Below, piece after piece: positions 1 through 7,931 of a DNA stretch of 64,000 nt (its first letter is position 1; every line of letters starts with the position of its first letter). The stretch spans positions 310,001 through 374,000 of the forward strand of contig JAXGMN010000009.1 in assembly GCA_040768665.1 (NCBI GenBank). Reading direction: 5' to 3'. A program made the translations under genes and the position numbers. The DNA comes from JABWBD01 sp040768665 (lineage in GTDB: Bacteria > Planctomycetota > Planctomycetia > Pirellulales > Thermoguttaceae). The notes beneath the pieces were generated by a model. The model worked only from the letters and a program-made list of their open reading frames with translations. It was not told the DNA's origin and did no database searches.

Positions 1-1101
1 TTCCAAGCCTTTCAGCCGTAGGCGCAGGACGACCTCACCGGGCCATTGTCCCACGTCCGGCCTGATCTTCGCACTCCCGATTCCGCTGGGGCTCGTTACG
101 GTGAAGGTTGTTGTGCCGTTCACCGATTCCACTTCAACCCGATCTTCCGGCTTCTTCGTTTCGATCCCGAACTGCTGGGGCGGTACGGCGAACGGCGTGG
201 ACAGCTTGATCTCATTGGCCGTGGGAAAATCATCCGGCACCGGGTACGTCACCTTGCCCGTCGCTGCCCATTCGCATCCTCGGATCAGCATCGTCTGGAA
301 CCCGGCGCATTGCATTGCGGTATCTGGTTTGCCCTTCCAAAGATGCCCCAGCATGGTGACGTAGATCCGACCTGTGCCGTAGGGAATCACCCAGTCCATC
401 ACCTCGTTGTCTCCGGTGCCCCTGGAGTAGGCGTAGGTGAGAACGGTCAGGTTCTTCGCCGGGCCGTGCTGTCCGTGAGTGAGTTGCTCGTGCGGATGCA
501 GCCACTTCTTGGGCAGCCCCTTGGTGATCGGGTGATTCGGGTTCAGCACAGTAACTTGAAAGTCGTGCTCAGGACCATGGCCGGGGTTGCGACCCTCTCC
601 CTTCGGAATCTCGACAACCTTCTCGTCCTTGCTGACGATCAAGCTCGGCCCGAAGCCCTTCTCCCGCCAGCCAAGTCCGATCATCTCGTTGTAGGCTTCC
701 CAGTTCGGGAACGAATTGTTCGCCGAGTGGTAGATGACCAGCCCGCCACCGCCGCAAACGTAATCCTCCAGGGCCTTCTCGACCGCCCTGGGCCAGTGCA
801 GGCTGTTTGGTTTGTGGCCGCCGTTGAAGTTGCTCACAACGACATCGTACTTGGCAAAATCCGGTCGCCACTGGTCCCACTCCGACTTTGGAGCATCGGC
901 TGGTGGACTGGTCGAGACCTCGACGGTGAACCGCCCGCTGCCTTCGAGGATCTCCCGCAGAATGCCCGTTGCCCTGGGCCAATCGTGGTTGTTCATGCCG
1001 TCCACGATCAGGGTTGGGATTCTGGCTGGCGGCAAGGCTTCGGCGGACAGGGCTGGTGCAACGAGCATGACCATTAACCCAATGACGTACAGGCGCAACA
1101 T
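1..1101 (-). CDS. ThuA-like domain secreted protein (3' end off the window)
   Basis: The minus-strand frame is open from an ATG at 1101 to the left edge (367 codons, no stop), so the C-terminus is missing. It opens with a hydrophobic leader (MLRLYVIGLMVMLVAPALSA). A ThuA/trehalose-utilisation fold follows at roughly residues 28-270, with the phrases NNHDWP, YDVVVSNFNGG, GGGLVIYHSANN, GPEHDF and GTGRIYVTMLGHLW. ThuA-fold proteins are glutamine-amidotransferase-like and are very common as secreted sugar-related proteins in planctomycetes; their reaction is mostly unproven. Residues after about 275 form a separate region of unknown role. It diverges from the GH16 gene across about 116 bases. Confidence 0.85.
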   Translation of the reverse strand, partial: MLRLYVIGLMVMLVAPALSAEALPPARIPTLIVDGMNNHDWPRATGILREILEGSGRFTVEVSTSPPADAPKSEWDQWRPDFAKYDVVVSNFNGGHKPNSLHWPRAVEKALEDYVCGGGGLVIYHSANNSFPNWEAYNEMIGLGWREKGFGPSLIVSKDEKVVEIPKGEGRNPGHGPEHDFQVTVLNPNHPITKGLPKKWLHPHEQLTHGQHGPAKNLTVLTYAYSRGTGDNEVMDWVIPYGTGRIYVTMLGHLWKGKPDTAMQCAGFQTMLIRGCEWAATGKVTYPVPDDFPTANEIKLSTPFAVPPQQFGIETKKPEDRVEVESVNGTTTFTVTSPSGIGSAKIRPDVGQWPGEVVLRLRLKGLE

Positions 1102-1217
1102 GCTGGTTCTCCATGATTTGCGGCGAGTTGATTCTAGCACGTGGAGTCGCTGGATGGTAGAATGCCCGTCCGATACTGATTCTTCGACCGCACCAATGGA
1201 CAGTGGAGGTTTGGCCG

Positions 1218-1985
1218 ATGAGAGTGATCCTTGCCTGTGTACTGATCGGACTGCTGCCCTGGCCAACCAAGGCACAGCAACCCGACGATCAATTGCCACC
1301 AGCCCCAAACGGTAAAGCGTGGAAGCTCGTCTGGAACGACGAGTTCGAGGGAACGAAGTTGGACGACTCCAAGTGGGACATTCCCGAGGGGCGACGGCGG
1401 GATGGATGGTGGAGTCATAAGGCAATCTCACTTGATGGCGACGGCCACCTCGTCATCAGAGCCTTCAAGGAAGGTGACAAGTACCTTGACGGCTGTGTCC
1501 GAACGAAACGGAAGTACGAGCACGCCCACGGCTACTACACGGCCCGAGTGAAATTCCAGGAGCAGCCGGGCCACTGGACGGCGTTCTGGCTCTACAACTC
1601 CTCTGTGGGGAAGATTGGCAACGAAGGTCGGGATGGCACGGAAATCGACATTATGGAGAAGCCTTGGCTGGACGAAAGGGTGCAGCACGCCCTGCACTGG
1701 GACGGCTATGGCGAGTACCACAAGTCGAAAGGGCATGTATCTCACACTCCCGGCGTGATGGATGGTTGGCACACGTTCTCCCTCTGGTGGAAACCCGATG
1801 AATATGTTTTCTACGTCGATGGTAAGGAGGCTTGGAGGACGGACGCCGGTGGAGTATGCCAAGTGCCGCTGTACATCAAGGTGAGCGACGAGATCGGCGA
1901 CTGGGCTGGAGATATCACCAAAGCGAAGCTGCCTGACAAGTTCCTGGTGGACTACGTGCGGGTGTACGATCTGGTGGAGGAATAA
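1218..1985 (+). CDS. GH16 family glycoside hydrolase, secreted
   Basis: The protein has 255 residues with a signal peptide (about residues 1-19, ending TKA-QQ). A concanavalin-like GH16 domain covers about 33-255. The family active-site signature EIDIME is present at 142-147, giving nucleophile Glu142, helper Asp144 and acid/base Glu147. The family retains beta-1,3/1,4-glucan or galactan hydrolases; the substrate cannot be read here. The ATG at 1218 is chosen over a GTG at 1203 because GGAGG lies 8 bases upstream of it and the leader begins there. It is followed 19 bases later by a nucleoside hydrolase remnant on the same strand. Confidence 0.9.
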   Translation: MRVILACVLIGLLPWPTKAQQPDDQLPPAPNGKAWKLVWNDEFEGTKLDDSKWDIPEGRRRDGWWSHKAISLDGDGHLVIRAFKEGDKYLDGCVRTKRKYEHAHGYYTARVKFQEQPGHWTAFWLYNSSVGKIGNEGRDGTEIDIMEKPWLDERVQHALHWDGYGEYHKSKGHVSHTPGVMDGWHTFSLWWKPDEYVFYVDGKEAWRTDAGGVCQVPLYIKVSDEIGDWAGDITKAKLPDKFLVDYVRVYDLVEE

Positions 1986-2004
1986 CAGAGGAGGAGACCG
2001 AATA

Positions 2005-2527
2005 ATGAACTGTGCGAAGGCCATAGCGATTCTGTTGCTCATCGTCGCTGCTGCTATCAGCCGGGCTGAGAAAACACGGCCGGTCCGGCTGATTTTCGAC
2101 ACCGACATCATGGGCGACGTGGACGACGTGGGGACGGTTGCCACTCTCCACGCCTTGGCCACCCGTGGCGAGGTCGAAATCTTGGCCATCGGCGTGTGCG
2201 TTAAGAACCCATGGAGTCCGCTCTGCCTCGATGCACTGAATACCTACTTCGGCCGCCCGGACATTCCTCTGGGTGTCGTCAAGGGGCCAGCCCACAACCG
2301 TCCATCAAGGTACGCCCAGCAGATCGCCGAAGAGTTTCCGCACGCTCTGGAGACAGCCGATGATGCGCCCGACGCCGCAATCCTCTACCGGCAAGTTCTT
2401 TCGAAGGAAGCCGACGGTAGTGTCGTGATGGTGAGCGTCGGCCAACTAACGAACTTCCGCAACCTGCTCAAAACCAGCCCCGATGCGTACCCCCAGCCAG
2501 GAAACCTCATCACAATTAGGAGATGCC
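2005..2527 (+). pseudogene. Inosine/uridine-type nucleoside hydrolase, 3' truncated
   Basis: The signal-peptide protein starts at ATG 2005, after an AGGAGGAG-type ribosome site. It shows the N-terminal nucleoside-hydrolase calcium motif FDTDIMGDVDD (about residues 33-43) and continues recognisably to LLKTSPDAY, about residue 160. The usual length is about 310-350 residues. The second half, with the C-terminal Asp and His residues, is gone. The open frame then runs out of frame across the start of the next gene until 2658, which is meaningless sequence. A deletion joined the truncated gene directly to the deacetylase ribosome site, so the product is probably inactive. Confidence 0.75.
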
Positions 2528-3319
2528 ATGAGGCCCACTCGTCGAGAATTCATGGCTGCCGCAGGAGCAGTCAGTGCTGCCTGCGTGCTCCCCGAGGTGT
2601 GCGATGCGGGCGAAAAGCCTTCGGCCAAGAAGAGCCACCTCGTCACGCTGAGCTTTGACGACGGCTTTAGGAAATCCTCGATCAAGACAGCCGAGGTCTA
2701 CGAGAAGCACAAGTTGTCCGCCTGCATCAACGTGGTTGCCTCGGCACACATGAAGGACTTTCGACCGCCGGATTACCCCGCTGTTCCTCGGGCTGATTTC
2801 GGTTTGTGGAACGATCTCAAGGCCAGGGGCCACGAGATCATGCCACACGGCTACAAGCACGCTAACAAGCGGAGCCTGCCGTTCGTCGAGGCGAAAGACC
2901 TGATCCTGCGCTGCTTCGACGTGTTCGACGAGGAACTGAAAGGCTTCGACCGCAAGCAGGCGGTCTTTAACTTCCCCTACAACGCCTCGACGCCCGAGTT
3001 GGAGAAGTGGTTGCCAACCCAGGTGCGAGCCTTCAGGACGGGCGGGGGAGCCATCAATCCTCTGCCGCACAAGGGGCAGACGAAGCTCACCTGCACGAGC
3101 TTCGGTCCCGGCAACTGCGAGGCGGCCATCGACCGAGAGATCGAGAAGTTGCTGGCCAAGGATTCGGGGTGGCTGATCTTCAACACCCACGGCCTGGACG
3201 ACGAAGGCTGGGGACCGATCCGGGCGACCTACTTGGAAAAGCTCCTCGAACGGCTCCTCGCCATCGAGACCGTGGACACCCTTCCCGCCGGAATGGCCTT
3301 GGCGAAGTATACAAGATGA
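2528..3319 (+). CDS. Polysaccharide deacetylase (NodB-like), Tat-exported
   Basis: The protein has 263 residues. The start is set at ATG 2528 because AGGAG precedes it and the protein then opens with a twin-arginine-like leader (MRPTRREFMAAAGAVSAA). NodB-homology motifs are visible: LSFDDGF (metal-binding Asp-Asp, about residues 41-47), HGYKHANK (the motif with the metal His) and FNFPYN. Family members remove acetyl groups from chitooligosaccharides, xylan or peptidoglycan; the substrate is unknown here. It overlaps the following nitrilase by an ATGA junction, so the two are translationally coupled. Together with GH16 and ThuA it forms a secreted glycan-related set. Confidence 0.85.
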   Translation: MRPTRREFMAAAGAVSAACVLPEVCDAGEKPSAKKSHLVTLSFDDGFRKSSIKTAEVYEKHKLSACINVVASAHMKDFRPPDYPAVPRADFGLWNDLKARGHEIMPHGYKHANKRSLPFVEAKDLILRCFDVFDEELKGFDRKQAVFNFPYNASTPELEKWLPTQVRAFRTGGGAINPLPHKGQTKLTCTSFGPGNCEAAIDREIEKLLAKDSGWLIFNTHGLDDEGWGPIRATYLEKLLERLLAIETVDTLPAGMALAKYTR

Positions 3320-4266
3320 AGACAGCAATTCGACACCAACACGACAGCATGTATACACGAACCTTTCTGCTTCTGCTGACCGTTTTCGCCGCCCTTCCAG
3401 CACTTGCTCAGGGTACCCAGAGACCCGCACGAGTGAAGGTAGCGGCAGTCCAGATGCTCGGCTACGACAAGACCGATGTCCCCAGACCGGATTTCGACCC
3501 AGCCGGGAAGGTGGTCGAGTACATCGAAAGAGCGGCGGCCGATGGTGCCCAACTGGTCGTGTTCCCCGAGTACCTTCTGGGCAGGATTTCGGTCCCCGGC
3601 CCGGAGACGGAACAGATCTTCAGAGCGGCAGCGGCTGGGCGCATTTACGTCATCGTCGGGTGCTGGGAGGTCTTCGAGGACGGGACTTATGCCAACACAG
3701 CCCTTCTGTTCGACCGGGCAGGCACAATCGTCGGCAAGTACAACAAGGTCCATGCCGCCGTAGACCATTTCGAGGGCGATCCGCCGTGGTCGAGGCCGCC
3801 GAAGGGCAAGGACGCCGACTGGTTCATTAGGAACGATCCCGAGTGGAAGATGAAGAGGGGCGAGGCATTCCCGGTCTTCGACCTCGATTTTGGCCGGATC
3901 GGCATTCTCACCTGCTACGACGGCTGGTTTCCCGAAAGCTTCCGAGTCCTCTCCCTCAAGGGGGCAGAGACCCTCGTGTGGATCAATGGACGCCGGGGGA
4001 CGGTCGAAGATTTCATCGTAAAGTCGGCGATGTTCCAGAACGAGGTGGCTTTGATCGCCACGAACCAAGCCTACGGTGCCGGAACGCTGATCGGGCAGTG
4101 GCCTGCCCGAATCATGACCTCTTGCGAGGAGCCCAAGGAAAGCTACATCACGGCCACGATCAACTTGGAGCAGGTGCGCCGAGCCAGGGAGAACAGCCGG
4201 AATCTCCAACAGCGTCGGCCAGGGCTTTACGGGGAGATCGTGAAGCCGATGAGCGCAGCACACTAA
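3316..4266 (+). CDS. Carbon-nitrogen hydrolase (nitrilase superfamily), secreted
   Basis: The protein has 316 residues, with a start ATG that overlaps the stop of the deacetylase (ATGA). A second ATG at 3349 would place the hydrophobic leader (MYTRTFLLLLTVFAALPALA) at the very N-terminus and is an alternative start. The nitrilase catalytic triad is readable: Glu in VVFPEYLLGR, Lys in GKYNKVH and Cys in LTCYDGWFPE. Such enzymes hydrolyse amides or nitriles, for example N-carbamoyl compounds. The exact substrate is not evident. The leader suggests export, which is uncommon for the superfamily but seen in planctomycetes. Confidence 0.87.
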   Translation: MKTAIRHQHDSMYTRTFLLLLTVFAALPALAQGTQRPARVKVAAVQMLGYDKTDVPRPDFDPAGKVVEYIERAAADGAQLVVFPEYLLGRISVPGPETEQIFRAAAAGRIYVIVGCWEVFEDGTYANTALLFDRAGTIVGKYNKVHAAVDHFEGDPPWSRPPKGKDADWFIRNDPEWKMKRGEAFPVFDLDFGRIGILTCYDGWFPESFRVLSLKGAETLVWINGRRGTVEDFIVKSAMFQNEVALIATNQAYGAGTLIGQWPARIMTSCEEPKESYITATINLEQVRRARENSRNLQQRRPGLYGEIVKPMSAAH

Positions 4267-4268
4267 CC

Positions 4269-4370
4269 ATGATGTTCACCAAGCACATCGGCATCGACTA
4301 CTGGGGCCGGGGAACGCCGCTTTCGCGGCTTCCCGGGTTGCAGGTCTACGCCACAACTGGTGGTCTGACA
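4269..4370 (+). pseudogene. N-terminal fragment of an unknown protein (HIGIDYWGRGTP)
   Basis: Directly after the nitrilase an ATG opens a frame reading MMFTKHIGIDYWGRGTPLSR and a little more. This resembles the conserved start of an uncharacterised family beginning with an IDYxG motif, possibly DUF429-like. After about 33 residues the sequence stops resembling anything and the rest of the gene is absent. I treat it as a 5' remnant left by the event that brought in the convergent methyltransferase module. Confidence 0.35.
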
Positions 4371-4391
4371 CAGCGGATCACGACCGCCCTC

Positions 4392-4529
4392 TCACCTCAT
4401 CAAGGCGACCTTGGCTATTCTCAACTGATCCATGGCGTTGAGCATGAGGTCGAGTCGAGAAGCCTCTATCGCTCCCATAGCGTCATCGAAGACTTCCGAT
4501 GGCCCGGCCAGATGCGAGGTGACCCTACC
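4392..4529 (-). other. Possible readthrough extension after the HTH gene TAG stop
   Basis: In the same frame as the upstream HTH gene, the 45 codons after its TAG stop are free of further stops and read like real protein (for example EVFDDAMGAIEASRLDLMLN), ending at a TGA at 4392. There is no good start codon of its own. It could be the C-terminal part of the HTH protein cut off by a nonsense codon, or a small downstream gene with an unrecognised start. The following 120 bases up to 4392 hold nothing else on either strand that I can support. Confidence 0.3.
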
Positions 4530-4775
4530 CTATCCAGGTTGAGCGTTCTGATCTTCCGAAGTTGGGCGTTTCGCTGCAAGTCGCCGGTAGACGGTTTGCT
4601 TCGTCGTCCCAACTGCCTCGGCGATCTCCGTTACCGACTTGCCTTCGGTATCCATGATGTGGATCTTTTCGATTTGACGGAGGGAGAGGTTGCCGCCGCC
4701 TCTCTTCCGCTCCTCTGGAAATGGCTCGGGCACCTCTTCGAACATCAGTTTGAGAAATCCCTCCACGCTCTGCAA
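4530..4775 (-). CDS. Small resolvase-type helix-turn-helix protein
   Basis: The protein has 81 residues. The segment LSLRQIEKIHIMDTEGKSVTEIAEAVGTTKQTVYRRLA (residues 31-68) is a clear homeodomain-like helix-turn-helix of the resolvase/invertase C-terminal type. There is no catalytic domain, so it is presumably a DNA-binding regulator or an orphaned domain. Its start lies 31 bases inside the 3' end of the methyltransferase gene, which suggests the two were one operon. The stop is a TAG; the frame stays open for 45 more codons after it. Confidence 0.6.
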   Translation of the reverse strand: MQSVEGFLKLMFEEVPEPFPEERKRGGGNLSLRQIEKIHIMDTEGKSVTEIAEAVGTTKQTVYRRLAAKRPTSEDQNAQPG

Positions 4776-5875
4776 GGCTCGAAAGACTCGGGCAAAGGGC
4801 GGTTTGTGTAGACATCCTGCAACGAGTCACTCGGCACAGGCGTCCCGTGGCATAGAAAGACGCCGCTCACCTCGCCATCCGAAAACCTCTTCACGAGGTC
4901 GCCTGCGGTTTTCCGAAGTTTCCCGAAGCTCAACGCTTTGAAAGCTGCATGGTCTTTTCGCACCACATAGTCCGGGTTCAACTCGATTCCCAGCACGTCG
5001 TCCCAGCCTGCCGCCAGTGCCCCGAGCATTTCTGAGCCTGAACCGGAATAGGGAACGAGGAGTCGTCGGGGAGTTGCCCGAGCAGGCGGCAGGATCAGTT
5101 TCGCCAGCCACTCGCAGAGCCGCAATGGTTTGACCGTGGGATGATCGTTGAACTCGCCACGATCTCGCTTCGATGCCTTGGCACAGTAGAAGAACCTAGA
5201 GCGTTCACTAAGCATTTCCCCGACCGCTTCATCCAGCACCACGTTTGCAGGCCAGCGCCCTTTCTTGGACTCGATCCACTCCTTCCCAGCCTTTTCGGCG
5301 GTCTGCTTGATCCGCTCACACTGCTGGCCATGGAAGGTGGTTCCGTTGCGGTTGGTGTTGTAGCGGTAACCGGGATTTTCACCGATTCGGCAGCCGTCGA
5401 TGTTCAGCCCGCCGCAGCCCCACTTCGAACAATTCGCAAACGTCCCGTCGATGGGCTTCATGGCGACGATGACGGGCTCCCATGCGGGCTTCAGGGCGGT
5501 CCCGTAGCCGTTTCATTGGTCGTCGGCTTTCCCGAGGTCGAGCGACTTCGGAAATCCCATTGAGTGAAGCCACATAATGCAATCCTTGATCGTCCAACCG
5601 GCATCTTCGATGTTGCAAGCCAACCTGTGAAACGTGCGGGTGCCGCCGAACGCCAGCAGCCATGCCCCCGGCTTGCAGATTCGGAGGATTTCTCCCCACA
5701 CCTCGACGCCGGGCAGGCACCGATCCCAGTCCTTGCCCATGAATTCAAGGGCATACGGCGGATCGCAGAAACAGGCGTCGAAGGTGTCTGCCGATAGCGA
5801 AGCGGCAATCTTACCCACATCCCCGACTTGAATACTCCATTGTCCCATGCCCGTAGATAGTGCTGGGACCGGCAA
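4745..5875 (-). pseudogene. Beta-class N4/N6 DNA methyltransferase with an in-frame TGA
   Basis: Two stretches in the same frame (5875-5516 and 5512-4745) make one methyltransferase interrupted only by a TGA at 5513-5515. The N-terminal part carries catalytic motif IV, CDPPYALEFMGKDWD. The C-terminal part carries SAM-binding motif I, VPYSGSGSEM, followed by GIELNPDYV. This order (motif IV before motif I) is typical of the beta class. The family consensus just before the GTALKPAWEP block has a Trp where the TGA stands, so TGG to TGA is the simplest explanation. Either the gene is dead, two fragments are made, or the codon is read through. The HTH gene follows and overlaps. Confidence 0.8.
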
Positions 5876-6040
5876 TTTTGCCCCGTCGTGGATCTCTCCG
5901 AGAACACAAGGCGCTGGTTACTTGTTCCCGCATCGGTCCACCAGCGACGTAAATGCCTCTCTCGGCTTCCAGTAGAAGTCCGCTCCGAAGATCGGAGCTT
6001 CCCAAGGTGCCGGTGCTTCCCGGCGCTCAGCGGCGGTGGC

Positions 6041-6769
6041 CTACCGTTCAATTGCCTCCGCAGCGATCTTCTCGTACTGGGCGAACCAAGCTGGTGTGGT
6101 TTCGTTGTCCCACGCCAGTTGCGACATCGTGACAATAATCCAATCGCCTCGTGGCGAAGTGCGGAACGACGTGGACCAATGACCGAACCAAGCGTAGGCT
6201 CCTCGTAACTGCTCGTGGCAACCTTCGTTATTTGAGTAGATCGTGAAGCCGAAGCCAAACCGGTCGATGACATCCAGATCTGGTGTGTCCAGCGTGCCCA
6301 CGTGATTGGTTATCATCAAGTCCACCGTGTCCTTCTTCAGCACACGCTTTCCGTCCAGTTCGCCGCCGTTTAGGAGCATCTGGCAGAATCGCATGTAGTC
6401 TCTTGGCGTCGAACAGAGGCTACCGCCACCGGCGAGACACTTGTGTGAGTCGTTGTATGGATAGTCTCCAGTCTTCCCTTTTGGGCCAGTGTCGCCATCC
6501 TTCAGCTTCCGAATGCCATCTTCCGCCCTGAAATAGGCTGCAACCAAGCGATCCCGTTTGTCAGGCGGCACCTTGAAGAAGGTGTCGGTCATGCCGAGCG
6601 GTGTGAGGATCTTGTCACCGACAACCCGGTCCAGCGTATCGCCGGATACAACTTCGACGACACGCCCCAACACGTCCGTGCACATCCTATACTCGAACTT
6701 ATCGCCGGGGTCAAATAGAAGCGGCAACTTCCACCGTACTTGCCAGTAGAGTGAATTCCGTAAGCGCAA
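6041..6769 (-). pseudogene. Beta-lactamase/esterase-type serine hydrolase, 5' truncated
   Basis: The frame encodes the C-terminal two thirds of a class C beta-lactamase-like hydrolase. It starts recognisably at WKLPLLFDPGDKFEYRMCTDVLG and includes ILTPLGMTDTFF, the GGGSLCSTPRDYMRF helix and WFGHWSTSF near the C-terminus. The N-terminal region with the catalytic SxxK serine is missing. The break falls at about 6725-6765, immediately beside the ssrA-like repeat at 6762-6824, so the gene was probably cut by the recombination that placed the repeat there. No normal start is present. Confidence 0.7.
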
Positions 6770-6771
6770 TA

Positions 6772-6810
6772 AAAAAGGCCACTTACGAGTTTTCGCAACG
6801 TGGCCTTGTA
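6772..6810 (-). terminator. Rho-independent terminator beside the left ssrA-end copy
   Basis: Read on the minus strand, AAGGCCAC pairs with GTGGCCTT and is extended inside by TTGCG/CGTAA pairs, followed by a T-run (TTTTTTATT). It sits exactly where the ssrA terminator sits at 56.6 kb relative to the TGGAGGCGGCGGG core, so it is probably a displaced tmRNA terminator. Confidence 0.65.
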
Positions 6811-6811
6811 G

Positions 6812-6824
6812 TGGAGGCGGCGGG
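6812..6824. repeat. Candidate left attachment core: partial copy of ssrA 3' end
   Basis: The 13 bases TGGAGGCGGCGGG are identical to 56673-56685, the last bases of the tmRNA acceptor and T-arm. Both copies also share an upstream block reading GTAAGCGCA(A)TAAAA (6752 and 56623 regions) and an intervening hairpin terminator, though the hairpin sequences differ. This is the pattern left by a tyrosine-recombinase element that uses the ssrA 3' end as its attachment site. Confidence 0.6.
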
Positions 6825-6961
6825 GGTCTGCTCCGGCTACGGCCGTTCGACGCAATCTTGAGCCGTAAGCTCCTGATTCACAACATTTTGGGTCGCTTGG
6901 GCTTCGTCACGCGATACGGCAACCCTGATCTTTCGATACGTGGACTGTCCCATTGCACAGG

Positions 6962-6990
6962 ATGGAGGCAAAGCGAATCGAACCCTCGTC
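6962..6990. repeat. Second degenerate copy of the ssrA 3' end
   Basis: ATGGAGGC, then GAATCGAACCC, then CGTC match the ssrA 3' end at 56672-56700 with the spacing preserved (about 23 of 29 bases). The T-loop is retained but the T-stem no longer pairs. It lies about 150 bases from the first copy, as expected for tandem or successive insertions. The stretch 6825-7117 otherwise holds only a 38-codon minus-strand ORF (MGQSTYRKIRVAVS...) that I cannot assign. Confidence 0.45.
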
Positions 6991-7117
6991 GTACAACATT
7001 CACTCGCCTGCCTGTCTGACCATTCCCCCCCACCGGCCGCCGGGAAACGGACACCGGCCTCCACCGTCGTATCCCAGTACCCTGCTGGCCCCGACGACGT
7101 TCCAAGGAGGCCCGATC

Positions 7118-7873
7118 ATGTCCCAATCCCCGAACTTGAAAGTCAGAATGGTCGAACTTCTGGCTGTGTGGCCCGGTGAGGCCAATGTCGGCCCTTCCAC
7201 CCCCAAAGAACCCGTCGTGATCGTGACCGTTAGGCCCGACCCCACGAGTTTTCACCCGTACAACCTCGCCTTCACTGCGGAGCAGGCCCAGCGGCTTGCC
7301 ACCGACCTCGTGAGCCTGTTCGAGAGGTATTCGTGCCACACCCTTTTGCTCGTGACCCTGTTGGCGGTCGGCTTTGGTGGTGGATGTTCGGCCCGCTACG
7401 AAGAGAGGAAGGAGCGAACGGCTGACTCCGGGATCGAGCGGGAAGTCACCGCTGACAGATCATCGCTGGAGTGGCAGGTGGATCTCCTCCGCAACGATGC
7501 TCCGGCCTCGAAAGCTCCTGGCGTTGAACCGAGAACCGATTCGAGGCCAACGGGAGGCACTGTGAACATCTCAGGCGACGGGAATGCGGTCATCATCGTC
7601 GTCCCTGGCGAGTTGGGCCGCTCAGAACGGCACGGTGAGGCGGCGGCGCAGGAGAGCGAGAAGCGTGGTTGGCTGAACACTCGCCTCGGTTCGCCCGCAT
7701 CGTACTGGGAGCAGCATGGTTTCTTGGCCTTCGCCGGCTCCCTGGTGGTGTGGGTGCTCGCTCTTCTCGGGCTCCTGCTAATCCTCGGCGGAGAGCCCGT
7801 CGCTGCACTCGTGGTCTGGTTTGTTGCGGCTCTGCTTCTCCAGGTTTTGCCTCATTTGACCAGCGGGGGCTAG
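7118..7873 (+). CDS. Unknown protein with internal lipobox-like segment and two membrane segments
   Basis: The protein has 251 residues. The ATG has a perfect AAGGAGG seven bases upstream. Residues 1-70 look soluble. Then comes a hydrophobic run ending GFGGGCSA (about residues 73-92) that looks like a lipoprotein signal with its cysteine. After it is a polar stretch including GGTVNISGDGNAVIIVV, and the C-terminus has two hydrophobic helices (about 200-245). A lipoprotein signal in mid-protein suggests that two former genes were joined by a small deletion. No family is recognised. Confidence 0.6.
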   Translation: MSQSPNLKVRMVELLAVWPGEANVGPSTPKEPVVIVTVRPDPTSFHPYNLAFTAEQAQRLATDLVSLFERYSCHTLLLVTLLAVGFGGGCSARYEERKERTADSGIEREVTADRSSLEWQVDLLRNDAPASKAPGVEPRTDSRPTGGTVNISGDGNAVIIVVPGELGRSERHGEAAAQESEKRGWLNTRLGSPASYWEQHGFLAFAGSLVVWVLALLGLLLILGGEPVAALVVWFVAALLLQVLPHLTSGG

Positions 7874-7931
7874 GCCGTTATCGTGGTGGGCGACCAATAA
7901 CTGTGGTCGGACGCTAGAGAAAGTGATCGAG

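Noticed and set aside
46..1077. Long plus-strand ORF opposite the ThuA-like gene
   Set aside because: Its translation is Arg/Val/His-rich without motifs, while the minus strand gives a complete ThuA-like protein with a leader over the same bases.
6962..6990. A complete tRNA gene on the minus strand at the T-loop-like sequence
   Set aside because: The T-stem does not pair and no matching acceptor, D-arm or anticodon arm is found within 100 bases.
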